A DNA stretch of 64,000 nt from Roseiarcus sp963751165 (GTDB taxonomy: Bacteria; Pseudomonadota; Alphaproteobacteria; Rhizobiales; Beijerinckiaceae): NCBI GenBank assembly GCA_963751165.1, contig CAVVTP010000023.1:66329-130328 (forward strand), written 5' to 3'. Below the pieces are notes generated by a model. It saw nothing but the letters and a program-made list of their open reading frames with translations, did no database searches and was not told where the DNA came from. Positions 36,465 through 46,008 of this stretch are shown in pieces. How positions within the stretch are numbered: the first letter of the stretch is position 1; each line of letters begins with the position of its first letter. The translations under genes were made by a program, and so were the position numbers.

Positions 36465-37711
36465 GGGCGTTGCGCGAGTTCGGCCGCCACCCGCCGGACA
36501 AGGCGGTCGGCCACTTCCGCTTTGCTCATCGGTGGCCACGACTCAATTCCCTCGGAGTCGATGAGTTGCACTTCGTTCGTCTCGCCCCCGAACGTGGAAG
36601 TTCCCTTGGCCACGCTGTTGGCGACAATCAAGTCACAGCCTTTGCGCTTTAATTTGAGCTTCGCATTCGCCGTCACGTCCTCCGTCTCCGCGGCGAAGCC
36701 AATCACAAAAGCCGGCCGGGAGGTCGTTTTTTTCGCGATTTCCGCGAGGATGTCGGGGTTTTCCACAAGGCGAAGCAGCGGCGCGCCCTGATGTGCCTTT
36801 TTGATCTTGTCGAGAGAAACGTCATCTACTCGCCAGTCGGCGACCGCTGCCGCGCCGATAAAAGCATCGGCAGGAAGCGCGGCCTCCACCGCCGCTCTCA
36901 TTTCTAATGCTAACTCGACATGAATCACTTTGGCGCCAACCGGATCGGGCAGAGCGACCGGCCCACTCACCAATGTAACCCTCGCGCCAGCGCCAACAGC
37001 GGATTGCGCAATCGCATGCCCCTGACGGCCGGATGAGCGGTTTCCCAGGAAACGGACAGGGTCGATGGGCTCATATGTCGGGCCGGAGGTGACGAGGACG
37101 TGCCGGCCCGTGAGCGCTCCTGCGGCTGATTCGTGCGAATCGGCCATCGCGACGGTCGCTGCCAGCGCCTGCTCGATCGCCTCCACGATTGCTGGCGGCT
37201 CGGCCATTCGCCCCGGTCCGAATTCGCCGCAGGCCATCGCCCCCCTGTCCGGTCCTACGAACAGCACGCCATCCGCCTTGAGCCGCTCGACATTACGCCT
37301 CGTCGCTGGATGTAGCCACATTCGGACGTTCATCGCCGGCGCGACAAGGACGCGCTTATCCGTGGCGAGCAATAAGGTCGTCGCGAGATCATCCGCCAGT
37401 CCTCCGGTCATCCGGGCGAGCAGGTTCGCGGTGGCCGGGGCGACAACGACCAGGTCGGCGGCCCGCGAGAGCTCGATATGACCGATCAACGCTTCGTCAG
37501 TCAGGCTGAAGAGGTCGTCCCGGACCGCCTCCCCGCTCAGGGTGGCGGCCGACAGGGGCGTGATGAATTCGCTCGCGGCTTTCGTCATGACGACGCGGAC
37601 TGCAGCGCCTTGGTCTCGCACCCGCCGAACCAATTCGAGCGACTTATAGGCGGCGATTCCGCCCCCAATGATCAGAAGGATACGCGCGGAGGACAGCGGA
37701 ATGGCGGTCAA
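36461..37711 (-). CDS. coaBC: Bifunctional phosphopantothenoylcysteine decarboxylase/phosphopantothenate-cysteine ligase
   Basis: The 416-residue coenzyme A biosynthesis enzyme has an N-terminal flavoprotein CoaC domain (about 1-185; MTGGLADDLATTLL, PAMNVRMWLHP, GPDRGAMACGEFGPGRM) and a C-terminal CoaB ligase domain (from about 200: LVTSGPTYEPIDPVRFLGNRSSGRQGHAIA). The decarboxylase cysteine lies in MACGE. All motifs are intact. It precedes dut, and follows ubiB after a gap of 98 bases. Confidence 0.95.
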   Translation of the reverse strand: MTAIPLSSARILLIIGGGIAAYKSLELVRRVRDQGAAVRVVMTKAASEFITPLSAATLSGEAVRDDLFSLTDEALIGHIELSRAADLVVVAPATANLLARMTGGLADDLATTLLLATDKRVLVAPAMNVRMWLHPATRRNVERLKADGVLFVGPDRGAMACGEFGPGRMAEPPAIVEAIEQALAATVAMADSHESAAGALTGRHVLVTSGPTYEPIDPVRFLGNRSSGRQGHAIAQSAVGAGARVTLVSGPVALPDPVGAKVIHVELALEMRAAVEAALPADAFIGAAAVADWRVDDVSLDKIKKAHQGAPLLRLVENPDILAEIAKKTTSRPAFVIGFAAETEDVTANAKLKLKRKGCDLIVANSVAKGTSTFGGETNEVQLIDSEGIESWPPMSKAEVADRLVRRVAAELAQRP

Positions 37712-37809
37712 TTCGGTCTCCCTACCGTTCCTTTAACATAAATTTTGCGCTGCTACGAATTTAAACCGTTTGAAGGGCGGGAGTGAGTTTTCGCGCCCCG
37801 CCCTGGCGT

Positions 37810-39357
37810 CTACAAGACCCAGCGGAAGACTGCGAAGGCCAGGAGCGCGAGGAAAAACCCGACGACAAGATAGGTCCAGCCAGAGTGGGAGATGTCGTTT
37901 TCGAACTGCTTCGCGACCCTGCCCGCTGCAGCGGTTTCCAGTCGCACGACCATGTCCTCGAGACGCTGCGGCGCATCGGCGAGGAAGGCGGCGGCGGACG
38001 CAAGTCTTCGGCTCGCGTCCTCGACCCGTCCGCGCGGCCCCAGGTTCTCGGCGATCCACGCGCCGACGACCGGCTCGGATGTCGACCACATGTTCAAATG
38101 CGGGTCGAGCTTTCGCGCCACGCCCTCGACGACCACCATGGTTTTCTGAAGCATCACCAGCTCGACCCGGGTCGTCATGTCGAACAGCGCCGTGATCTCG
38201 AACAAGAGCGTGAGCAGCTTCGCCATGGAGATCTGGTCGGCGGTGCGCGAATGGATCGGCTCTCCGATCGCCCGAAGCGCCTGTGCGAAATCCTCGACGC
38301 GATGGACGTGTGGTACATAGCCCGCCTCGAAATGGACCTCAGCCACGCGTTGGTAGTCCCGCCGGATGAAGCCGTAGAGGATCTCGGCGAGGAACCGGCG
38401 CTCCTTGCGGCCGAGGCGACCCATGATGCCGAAATCGACCGCGACAATGCGGCCGGCCTCATCGACGAAGAAATTCCCCTGATGCATGTCGGCGTGGAAA
38501 AATCCATCCCGCAAGGCGTGCCGGAGGAAGGTCTGGATCAACGCCCGGGCGACCGCGCGGGGATCGTGGCCGAGCGCCGCCAGGCGGTCCGGATCGGCGA
38601 TCGGGATTCCTTCGACCCATTCCATCGTCATGACTTCGCGGGTCGTGCGGTCCCAATCGATCGCCGGCGCGCGGATATCCGGGTCATCCTTGGAGTTCTC
38701 CGCGTATTCCGATGCAGCCGCGGCCTCGAGCCGGAAATCCATTTCCATCCGCACCGACCGGGCCAGAGTTTCGACCACCTGGACGAGGCGCAGGCGGCGC
38801 ATTTCCGGCGCCGCGCGCTCGGCGAGACGCGAGGCGAAGAACATGTCCGCGAGATCACGCGCGAACCGGCGATCGATCCCCATCCGCAATACTTTTACCG
38901 CCACGGACCTTATGCCTTCTTCCGTCCTGACGGTCGCGCGATGCACCTGCGCGATCGAGGCGGCGGCGACCGGTTCGCCGAAGCTTTCAAACAGCGTGTC
39001 GATCTTCGCCCCGAATGCCGCCTCGATGATGCCGATCGCGGTTCGACGATCCATAGGCGTCACTCGATCTTGCAACCTCTCGAGTTCGAGCGCGACTTTA
39101 GGCCCGACGATGTCGGGCCGCGTCGACAGAAACTGCCCCATCTTGACGTAGGACGGGCCGAGGCGGTCGATGGCGCGGGAAAGGCCGGTGAGACCGTGCA
39201 CATTCCGCCTGGCGACAAGGTTCGCGAGCGCGAGCGGCAAACGCGCAACGGGAGGCAGCAGAACGGGATCGACGTCGACGAAGGCCCCCTCTCGAGCGAA
39301 GACGAATCCTGCGCGCGCCAGCCTGAGGCCGTGGCTGAACGCGACGACGATCGACAT
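37810..39357 (-). CDS. ubiB: Ubiquinone biosynthesis regulatory protein kinase UbiB
   Basis: The 515-residue ABC1/ADCK atypical kinase-like protein has the defining KxGQ motif (YVKMGQFLSTRPD), an alanine-rich AAASIAQVHRA nucleotide loop, and FFHADMHQGNF with DFGIMGRL as the metal-binding part. Two C-terminal hydrophobic helices (about 490-512) anchor it to the membrane. It is required for late steps of ubiquinone assembly. Its ATG comes 3 bases after the true ubiE stop, so the two are co-expressed. Confidence 0.94.
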   Translation of the reverse strand: MSIVVAFSHGLRLARAGFVFAREGAFVDVDPVLLPPVARLPLALANLVARRNVHGLTGLSRAIDRLGPSYVKMGQFLSTRPDIVGPKVALELERLQDRVTPMDRRTAIGIIEAAFGAKIDTLFESFGEPVAAASIAQVHRATVRTEEGIRSVAVKVLRMGIDRRFARDLADMFFASRLAERAAPEMRRLRLVQVVETLARSVRMEMDFRLEAAAASEYAENSKDDPDIRAPAIDWDRTTREVMTMEWVEGIPIADPDRLAALGHDPRAVARALIQTFLRHALRDGFFHADMHQGNFFVDEAGRIVAVDFGIMGRLGRKERRFLAEILYGFIRRDYQRVAEVHFEAGYVPHVHRVEDFAQALRAIGEPIHSRTADQISMAKLLTLLFEITALFDMTTRVELVMLQKTMVVVEGVARKLDPHLNMWSTSEPVVGAWIAENLGPRGRVEDASRRLASAAAFLADAPQRLEDMVVRLETAAAGRVAKQFENDISHSGWTYLVVGFFLALLAFAVFRWVL

Positions 39358-39360
39358 CAG

Positions 39361-40124
39361 TCAGATCTTCCAGCCCGAGTGGATGGCGACGACTCCGCCG
39401 CTGAAACGTGTAATGCCCACTCGAGCGAAGCCGGCGGCTGTAACCATGTCGCGCGAATTGCGTCGTCGGAAGGAAATTTGCGGATTGAATTCGACCGAGA
39501 TAGCGATACGCCGCGCCGTCCCCCGTGACGACCTTCCCCATCGCCGGGATAGCCGGCGAAGGAATAGGCATCGTAGACCCGGTCGAACACAGGCAGGTCG
39601 ACATGCGAAAACTCGAGGCAAAAGAAGCTTCCGCCCCTCTTGAGCACCCGAAAGGCCTCCCCGAGCGCCGCCTCGATTCGCGGCACGTTTCGGATGCCGA
39701 AGGCGATCGTATAGGCGTCGAACCGAGCGTCGGGAAACGGGAGCGCCTCCGCGTTGGCCTCGACGAAGGTGACGCGGTCAGCGAGCTCACGCTTGCGCGC
39801 GCGCTCTGCGCCGACGCGCAGCATCTCGGCGTTGATGTCGGCGACGGTGACGCGTGTTTGCGGCCCGCCGGCCCGGGCGACACGGAAGGCGACGTCGCCC
39901 GTCCCTCCGGCGACATCGAGAAGGGCGAACGGGCGCGACGCCGGCGGATGCACTTTGGCGGCCAGGATGTCCTTCCACACTCTGTGCAGTCCGAAGGACA
40001 TCAGATCGTTCATCAAATCATAGCGGTTGGCGACCTTATGGAAGACCGCGTCAACCAGACCTTGCTTTTCGTCCATCCGAACGGTGCGCTGGCCGAAATG
40101 CGTCTTTTCTGACGCTGCAGGCAT
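39361..40124 (-). pseudogene. ubiE: UbiE methyltransferase, C-terminal third frameshifted several times
   Basis: UbiE methylates the ubiquinone/menaquinone ring with SAM. Residues 1-190 are normal (VDAVFHKVANRYDLMNDLMSFG, LDVAGGTGDVAFR, AFGIRNVPRIEAAL, FFCLEFS). After DAYSFA the register changes repeatedly: AIPAMGKVVTGDGAAYRYL, then SIRKFPSDDAIR, then DMVTAAGFARVG and GGVVAIHSGWKI with the standard UbiE stop at 39361. The simplest repair is three single extra bases and one extra dinucleotide in about 120 bases; one of these sites becomes GAATC when repaired. Errors clustering in an expected essential gene point to poor sequence here. Confidence 0.83.
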
Positions 40125-40150
40125 TTGAGGGTCTCCGTAGAGAGCGAATT

Positions 40151-40957
40151 CTAGCGCGCCAGACGAAAGGGGTACATCGCCAGGTCCATCCGCATGGGGA
40201 TCCCGGCTTCCGCCATGCGCGCCTTCGCCTCGCGAATCGTGAACTCGCCGAAGTGGAATATCGAGGCGGCGAGCACAGCGCTTGCATGGCCCTGCTTCAC
40301 GCCTTCGACGAGATGCTCGAGAGCGCCAACGCCACCCGAGGCGATGACGGGAATCGTCACCGCATCGGCGATTGCGCGCGTCAGTTCGAGGTCGAAGCCG
40401 AGCTTCGACCCGTCACGATCCATCGAGGTGAGGAGAATCTCGCCTGCGCCGAGTTCGGCTACCTCGCGCGCGTAGCCCACCGCGTCGATGCCGGTAGGCC
40501 TGCGCCCGCCATGCGTGAAGATTTCCCAACGCGGTCGGTCGCCCGGTGCGGAAACCCGCTTGGCGTCGATGGCGACGACAATGCACTGGCTGCCGAACTT
40601 CTCCGCCGCCTGACGCACGAATCTCCGGTCGGCCACCGCCGCTGAGTTGACCGAGACTTTGTCGGCGCCGGCGAGCAGAAGATTGCGGATGTCGTCGATC
40701 GTCCGAACGCCTCCGCCGACGGTCAGCGGAATGAAGCACACTTCCGCAGTGCGCCGGACCAAGTTGAGCAGAATGCCGCGGTCCTCGTGGCTCGCAGTGA
40801 TATCAAGGAAGCAGAGCTCGTCCGCTCCAGCCCTGTCATAGGCGATAGCGCTCTCGACCGGATCGCCAGCGTCGCGTAGGTTGACGAAATTGACGCCCTT
40901 GACGACGCGACCGTCCTTCACGTCGAGGCAAGGGATAACCCGGATCTTCAGCGTCAC
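40151..40957 (-). CDS. hisF: Imidazole glycerol phosphate synthase subunit HisF
   Basis: The 268-residue TIM barrel is the cyclase subunit of IGP synthase. Catalytic Asp12 (IPCLDVKDG) and the Asp in VVAIDAKR near residue 134 are present, and LTVGGGV and IPVIASGG phosphate loops are intact. It uses ammonia from HisH to close the imidazole ring. It begins four bases inside hisA, in the order hisB-hisH-hisA-hisF, all leftward, forming a compact histidine operon segment. Confidence 0.96.
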   Translation of the reverse strand: MTLKIRVIPCLDVKDGRVVKGVNFVNLRDAGDPVESAIAYDRAGADELCFLDITASHEDRGILLNLVRRTAEVCFIPLTVGGGVRTIDDIRNLLLAGADKVSVNSAAVADRRFVRQAAEKFGSQCIVVAIDAKRVSAPGDRPRWEIFTHGGRRPTGIDAVGYAREVAELGAGEILLTSMDRDGSKLGFDLELTRAIADAVTIPVIASGGVGALEHLVEGVKQGHASAVLAASIFHFGEFTIREAKARMAEAGIPMRMDLAMYPFRLAR

Positions 40958-41718
40958 CGGATGGCTCCCTCGCTTCGGCTCGAAAGCGCGAATTTCGCCT
41001 GCAAGAGGGCCAAAGCCTCCCGCGCATCGAGGCGTCCGTCGTACAGCGCGCGGCCGACGATGGCGCCGCCGAGGCGGGCGCAGTCGGGCTCAGTAAGCCG
41101 CCTGATGTCCTCGATCGAGGCGAGGCCGCCGGAGGCGATGACCGGGATCGACAGCATGTTTGCGAGGGTGACCGTGCTCTCGATGTTGAGCCCGGTCAGC
41201 GCGCCGTCCCGAGCGATGTCCGTGTAGATGATGGCTGAGACTCCGGCGTCCTCGAACCGGCGTCCGAGGTCGGAAGCGGACACGTTCGAGGTCTTCGCCC
41301 AGCCTTCGACCGCAACCCAGCCGTCGCGCGCGTCGACGCCGACGGCAATCCGGCCGGGGAAGAGGCGGGCGGCCTCGCGCACGAAATCCGGATCGCGCAC
41401 CGCCGCCGTGCCTATGATGACGCGGGTCACTCCGCTCTCGAGCCAGCATCGCACCATCTTCATGTCGCGCACGCCGCCGCCGAGCTGCATCTTCATTGTG
41501 AGCCCGGAGAGAATCCGCCTAACCGCTTCCGCATTTACGGTCTTTCCAGCGAAGGCTCCGTCGAGGTCAACGACGTGCAGATATTCGAACCCCTGGTCGG
41601 CGAACGCCCGCGCCTGCGCAGCCGGGTCGGTGTTGAACACGGTCGCCTGCTCCATGTCGCCGCGCAGGAGACGCACGCATTCGCCGTTCTTCAGGTCGAT
41701 CGCGGGAAAGAGAATCAC
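40954..41718 (-). CDS. hisA: ProFAR isomerase HisA
   Basis: The 254-residue TIM barrel isomerises ProFAR to PRFAR, the fourth step of histidine synthesis. FPAIDLKNGECVRL (catalytic Asp8 region), QLGGGVRD and IYTDIARDGALTG (catalytic Asp) are conserved. I chose the GTG at 41718, which overlaps hisH's stop as GTGA and gives MILFPAIDL, over the GTG three codons earlier. Its stop overlaps the hisF start. Confidence 0.95.
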   Translation of the reverse strand: MILFPAIDLKNGECVRLLRGDMEQATVFNTDPAAQARAFADQGFEYLHVVDLDGAFAGKTVNAEAVRRILSGLTMKMQLGGGVRDMKMVRCWLESGVTRVIIGTAAVRDPDFVREAARLFPGRIAVGVDARDGWVAVEGWAKTSNVSASDLGRRFEDAGVSAIIYTDIARDGALTGLNIESTVTLANMLSIPVIASGGLASIEDIRRLTEPDCARLGGAIVGRALYDGRLDAREALALLQAKFALSSRSEGAIR

Positions 41719-42365
41719 GGGCGCCACTTCATGAAGTTGGCGATCAGCCTGAGACCGAGTGTCTGGCTCTTTTCCGGATGAAACTGCGTGCCGAGGATAT
41801 TGTCGCGGGCGACGATCGCCGTCACCGGGCCGCCGTAGTCCGCGGTCGCGACCACCTCGGCCGGGTCGACGACATAGAGCTGGTAGGAGTGGACGAAATA
41901 GGCGTGCAGGCCGTCCGGTCCAGTCTTGATGCCGTCGAGCGCCGGATGGTCGCGCTTCACGTCGAGCGTATTCCAGCCCATGTGCGGGATCTTGAGCTTC
42001 GGGTCGGTCGGCTCAATCGGCGCGACGTCGCCGGCGATCCAATCGAGCCCGCTGATCACCTCATATTCGAGGCCGCGGGTGGCGAGCAATTGAGCGCCGA
42101 CACAGATGCCGAGGAACGGCTTGCCGCCCTTGCGCACGGATTCTTCGAGGGCCTCGACCATGCCGGCCACCCCGTCCAGCCCGCGCCGGCAGTCCGCGAA
42201 GGCGCCGACGCCCGGGAGCACGACGTGGTCGGCCGCAAGAACGTCCTCGGGCCGAGAGGTGACCTTGATCTTGCCCGCCAACCCCACCTCGCGCGCCGCC
42301 CGCTCAAACGCCTTTTGCGCCGAATGCAGGTTGCCCGAGCCGTAATCGATGATGGCGACGGTCAC
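41715..42365 (-). CDS. hisH: Imidazole glycerol phosphate synthase glutaminase subunit HisH
   Basis: The 216-residue glutamine amidotransferase has the catalytic triad Cys88 (LGICVGAQLL), His196 and Glu198 (GTQFHPEKS). It releases ammonia from glutamine, which is channelled to HisF. The motif IDYGSGNLHS at the N-terminus is standard. The start overlaps hisB's stop. The residue after the nucleophile motif is Ala where many relatives have Met, which should not prevent activity. Confidence 0.96.
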   Translation of the reverse strand: MTVAIIDYGSGNLHSAQKAFERAAREVGLAGKIKVTSRPEDVLAADHVVLPGVGAFADCRRGLDGVAGMVEALEESVRKGGKPFLGICVGAQLLATRGLEYEVISGLDWIAGDVAPIEPTDPKLKIPHMGWNTLDVKRDHPALDGIKTGPDGLHAYFVHSYQLYVVDPAEVVATADYGGPVTAIVARDNILGTQFHPEKSQTLGLRLIANFMKWRP

Positions 42366-42949
42366 AGCGCGCCCTTGGTCGATGGCACGCGCTCGGCCTG
42401 GCGCGGATCGACCGCAATCGCATTCCTCAGCGCGCGCGCGACGGCCTTGAAGCAGGATTCGGCGATGTGATGGCTGTTGACGCCGTACAGCGTCTCAATG
42501 TGCAGGGTCAGTCCCGCGTTGCCGGCGAAGGCCTGGAAGAACTCGCGCACGAGCTGCGCGTCGAAAGTCCCGATGCGCTCGGTGGGGAACTCGGTGCGAA
42601 ACGCCAGAAACGGTCGCCCCGACACGTCGACCGCAACCCGGGTCAGCGTCTCGTCCATCGGCAAAAGGCAATCGGCGTAGCGGGCGAGACCCTTCTTGTC
42701 GCCAAGCGCCTTGGCGAGCGCCTGCCCGAGCGCAATGCCAACGTCCTCCACCGTGTGGTGGTCGTCAACGTGCCGGTCGCCCACGGCGCGCACGGTCATG
42801 TCGATCAGCGAGTGGCGCGCGAGCTGGTCGAGCATATGGTCGAAGAATCCGACCCCGGTCGAAAGGTCGGAGACACCCGAGCCGTCGAGATCGAGGCTCG
42901 CTTCGATGCTCGTCTCCTTGGTCTTGCGTGAGACTGCGCCCTTGCGCAT
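42362..42949 (-). CDS. hisB: Imidazoleglycerol-phosphate dehydratase
   Basis: The 195-residue enzyme removes water from imidazole glycerol phosphate. The two metal-binding repeats are clear: GVGFFDHMLDQLARHS with DDHHTVEDV, and the second VNSHHIAESCFKA. The start is ATG 42949, giving MRKGAVSRKTKETSI; earlier codons have non-native sequence. It heads the hisB-hisH-hisA-hisF series. In many relatives hslV is immediately upstream of hisB, but here it is not present. Confidence 0.95.
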   Translation of the reverse strand: MRKGAVSRKTKETSIEASLDLDGSGVSDLSTGVGFFDHMLDQLARHSLIDMTVRAVGDRHVDDHHTVEDVGIALGQALAKALGDKKGLARYADCLLPMDETLTRVAVDVSGRPFLAFRTEFPTERIGTFDAQLVREFFQAFAGNAGLTLHIETLYGVNSHHIAESCFKAVARALRNAIAVDPRQAERVPSTKGAL

Positions 42950-43379
42950 GGGAATCCCGGAGCCTGTAACGTTCGGGGGGTGTGATAGCAAGCTTGAAAC
43001 GGATTTGCCACCCAACGCCGTCCCCGATCGTCGTCTCGCGCCGCCGAGTCCAGCGCGAACCGATTGCGCACCTCACGACAAAGCGGTTTTCGCGGCGATA
43101 TTCGGCGCAGGCGACTCAGCGATGCGGACCTTTCGCCATATACCGGAGGCACGCTGACGCCTGCCCTTGCAAGCGCGGCCGTCTCCGCCCTGATCACGTT
43201 GGGCGTCGGCCTGAGAGCGCACGCTATCATGCGGCTTCCAACTGCCGCGGTTGATCGACGCCATCCGCTCTTTGCTTGTCCCCGGGCGGACGGACAATCG
43301 ATCTGCTATGTTTGAGCCGGAAACCGCTGAGCGCTGGCGATATGGGTTTTCGCCTGCGACTCCGGTCGGGAGGAAAGCC
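42950..43379. other. Divergent intergenic region, hisB / lyxose isomerase
   Basis: These 430 bases separate leftward hisB from the rightward isomerase gene and must carry both promoters. No coding sequence is recognised. A ribosome-binding sequence GGGAGGAAAG stands just before 43380. Confidence 0.4.
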
Positions 43380-44051
43380 ATGAAGCGATCGGAAATCAAC
43401 GCCGCCATCAGGCGGGCGATGGCGCTTTTGGAAGCGAACCGCTGGTCGTTGCCGCGCTGGGCCCACTGGGCGGCGGAGGACTACGTAAAGAACGCCGCGA
43501 CATCCCGGTATCTGCGAGACCACCAGATGGGCTGGGACGTGACGGATTTCGGTTCTGGCGACTTCGCCAGGCGCGGCCTCACCCTGTTCTGCGTTCGCAA
43601 CGGCGTCCAGAGCGACCCGAATGGCAAGCCCTACGCGGAGAAGCTCCTGATCGTCGGCGAGGGACAGGAGACGCCGACGCATCGTCACCGGGTCAAGATG
43701 GAGGACATCATCAACCGCGCCGGAGGCGTGCTGGTGATCGAGTTTGCCCATGCGGACAAGGAGGGGAAGCCAACCGGCGCGCCGGTGACGGTCTATGCCG
43801 ATGGCGCCGAGCGCAGGCTCGAGCCGTGGGAGAAACTGCGGCTTAAGCCCGGTGAGAGCGTGACGGTTGACCGCGGCGTCTATCACCGTTTCTTCGGTGA
43901 AGCGGGCAAGGGCGTCGTGTTGGTCGGAGAGGTCAGCCAAGTCAACGACGATCGCACCGACAACTATTTTCTCGACCCGGTCGGTCGCTTCGCCGAGATC
44001 GAGGAAGACGAGCCACCCTTGCGCCGCCTTTGGAACGAAGTCGGCGGATAG
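43380..44051 (+). CDS. D-lyxose ketol-isomerase family cupin protein
   Basis: The 223-residue cupin resembles the D-lyxose/D-mannose isomerases (DUF1498 group). FCVRNG and YAEKLLIVGEGQETPTHRHRVKMEDIINR hold the metal-binding His-x-His-Glu cluster, and VYHRFFGE gives the last histidine. These Mn-dependent enzymes interconvert lyxose and xylulose or mannose and fructose. GGAGGAAAG supports the start. It is 626 bases upstream of the nitrile hydratase genes, likely a separate unit. The sugar substrate is inferred from family membership only. Confidence 0.8.
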   Translation: MKRSEINAAIRRAMALLEANRWSLPRWAHWAAEDYVKNAATSRYLRDHQMGWDVTDFGSGDFARRGLTLFCVRNGVQSDPNGKPYAEKLLIVGEGQETPTHRHRVKMEDIINRAGGVLVIEFAHADKEGKPTGAPVTVYADGAERRLEPWEKLRLKPGESVTVDRGVYHRFFGEAGKGVVLVGEVSQVNDDRTDNYFLDPVGRFAEIEEDEPPLRRLWNEVGG

Positions 44052-44677
44052 GACGCAGGACGCGCCGGCTATGGCCGTCTTGCGCCGGCTACGCGAGTCG
44101 AAGCCAATGACTTAAATGTTCAGTCGGCGCCGGTCTACTCGCTGAATATCAGAGAGGCGCGGTCTCTGAAGCGGCGATTTTTGCCCGTTGTCCCCGCAGA
44201 GGCGACTTTCACGTTCTCAGGCGGGACTGCAAACTGCGTCTTCGTTCAGGGCATCACGTACTTCACCCGCCTCGGCGGAAGATTCGGCGGCGGCAGCTGG
44301 TGGCGTCGATCCGCAAGTGTCTGTTTGGGGTCGAACGCCACGGAGGCGACTGGCGTGTCGCGCAGGTTGATTTTCTCGGCGACAACGCCACCCTCGCCCT
44401 GCAGGACAGCCGCACGGGCTACGACTAAGCCCCGCTCAACCAACGACATTTCGGTGTCAAGTTTCATCGCCGGAAGTTGGCGTTGGAGGGAGATCGCCGC
44501 GCCGACCTATCCGCCGAAACCCGAAGGCCTTGTCGACCGTGACGGCTGGGGCAAGGATGTCCTTGCCGGCGTCGCATCGGTAGCGCATTGGCGCATTGGC
44601 CCTCAAGTTGTCGCCCCCTTTGCGTTCATATAGCCTCGCACGGTCCGGGCAGAGCATTGCCGCCGGCGGGAGGCGCC
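44052..44677. other. Intergenic region upstream of the nitrile hydratase operon
   Basis: No gene is assigned. A leftward frame at 44246-44467 (about 73 codons) has protein-like composition (MKLDTEMSLVERGLVVARAA...) but no recognised family and no convincing start signal, so I leave it unannotated. GGGAGG before 44678 is the ribosome-binding site of the nitrile hydratase alpha gene. Any promoter of the operon should be here, but I could not identify its hexamers. Confidence 0.4.
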
Positions 44678-45346
44678 ATGGCAGGTCACACTTCACCCAT
44701 CGGCGGGAAGGCTCACGAGCATGCGCACGGCCACGAACGCGGCGGGCTCTCCGACATCGCCCTGCGGGTTCGCGCGCTGGAGTCGCTGCTGATCGAAAAG
44801 GGCTACGTCGATCCCGCCGCGCTGGACGCGATCGTCGAGACCTATGAGACGAAAATCGGGCCGCGCAACGGAGCAAGCGTCGTCGCCCGAAGCTGGGTCG
44901 ACCCTTCCTATCGCAAGTGGCTGCTCGAAGACGCGACCGCCGCCATCAAATCGCTGGGCTTCGGCGGGCGGGGTGGCGACCACATGGTCGCGGTCGAGAA
45001 TACGGCCGAAGTCCACAATATGGTCGTCTGCACGCTCTGCTCCTGCTACCCGTGGCCGGTGCTCGGCCTGCCGCCGCTGTGGTACAAATCCGCGCCCTAC
45101 CGTTCCCGCGCGGTGATCGACCCTCGCGGGGTCCTGGCGGAATTCGGCGTCTCGCTGCCGGCTTCGACCAGGATCCAGGTGTGGGACTCGACCGCCGAGA
45201 TCCGCTACCTTGTCGTGCCCATGCGTCCGAACGGGACCGAAGAGTGGAGCGAGGAACGGCTGGCTTCGTTGGTCACACGCGACTCGATGATCGGGACGGG
45301 CTTCGTCCTCGATCCCCGGCCTCATGCGACGGAGCCGACGAGATGA
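44678..45346 (+). CDS. nthA: Cobalt-type nitrile hydratase subunit alpha
   Basis: The 222-residue subunit hydrates nitriles to amides with its beta partner. The metal-binding segment is VCTLCSCY with Cys118, Cys121 and Cys123; threonine between the first two cysteines marks the cobalt type (iron types have serine). The N-terminus is unusually histidine-rich (residues 13-20, HEHAHGHE), perhaps aiding metal uptake. The ATG at 44678 follows GGGAGG. Its stop overlaps the beta start. No amidase is nearby, so the amide product must be handled elsewhere, maybe by export or distant genes. Confidence 0.94.
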   Translation: MAGHTSPIGGKAHEHAHGHERGGLSDIALRVRALESLLIEKGYVDPAALDAIVETYETKIGPRNGASVVARSWVDPSYRKWLLEDATAAIKSLGFGGRGGDHMVAVENTAEVHNMVVCTLCSCYPWPVLGLPPLWYKSAPYRSRAVIDPRGVLAEFGVSLPASTRIQVWDSTAEIRYLVVPMRPNGTEEWSEERLASLVTRDSMIGTGFVLDPRPHATEPTR

Positions 45347-46008
45347 ACGGCGCGCAGGACCTCGGCGGGATGATGGGCTTCGGCCCGGTCCTGGCCGAGC
45401 CGGATGAGCCCGTCTTCCATGTGGACTGGGAGAAGCGGGTCCTTGCGCTGACGCTCGCCGCAGGGGCGCTGGGCGAGTGGAACATCGACATGAGCCGGCA
45501 CGCGCGCGAGTCGCTCCATCCGGTCGACTATCTTTCGTCGAGCTACTACGAAGTCTGGCTCGCGGGCCTGGAGAAACTTCTGGTCGCGCATGGGCTCGCG
45601 ACGCCAGGAGAACTCGCAGAAGGCCGAGCGCTCGGGCGGTCCAAATCAACAAGGTCACCGTTCGCGGCGGAAGCGGTCGCCAAGGCGTTGGCCGAAGGAA
45701 CGCGATACGATCGTTCCCAAACCTCTCCAGCTCGCTTTTCCGTCAGCCAGCATGTCCGGGCGCTGAACGTGCATCCGTCCGGACACACGCGCCTGCCGCG
45801 CTACGTGCGGGGCAGGCGGGGGCAGATCGAGAAGGTTCATGGCGTGTTCGTCTTCCCGGACGCCAATGCGTCGGGCCTCGGCGAGACTCCGCAATGGCTC
45901 TACTCCGTGCGTTTTTCCGGCGCGGAGCTTTGGGGCGACGACGGCGATCGGAACGCCAATGTGTCGGTCGACGCCTGGGAAAGCCTTCTCGATGAGGTTT
46001 TTGCGTGA
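45343..46008 (+). CDS. nthB: Nitrile hydratase subunit beta
   Basis: The 221-residue beta subunit begins MNGAQDLGGMMGFGPV, the usual opening of the family, and later has SVSQHVRALNVHPSGHTRLPRYVRGRRGQIEKVHGVFVFPD, the C-terminal SH3-like domain. It forms a heterodimer with alpha and shapes the nitrile pocket. ATGA overlap with the alpha gene and GTGA overlap with the activator gene show tight coupling. Confidence 0.94.
   Translation: MNGAQDLGGMMGFGPVLAEPDEPVFHVDWEKRVLALTLAAGALGEWNIDMSRHARESLHPVDYLSSSYYEVWLAGLEKLLVAHGLATPGELAEGRALGRSKSTRSPFAAEAVAKALAEGTRYDRSQTSPARFSVSQHVRALNVHPSGHTRLPRYVRGRRGQIEKVHGVFVFPDANASGLGETPQWLYSVRFSGAELWGDDGDRNANVSVDAWESLLDEVFA

Noticed and set aside
37783..39528. Plus-strand open frame of 581 codons
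   Set aside because: Antisense to ubiB and the end of ubiE; no recognisable domain.
44246..44467. Short leftward frame with protein-like composition
   Set aside because: No family recognised, no ribosome-binding site, no partner; cannot be supported as a gene.
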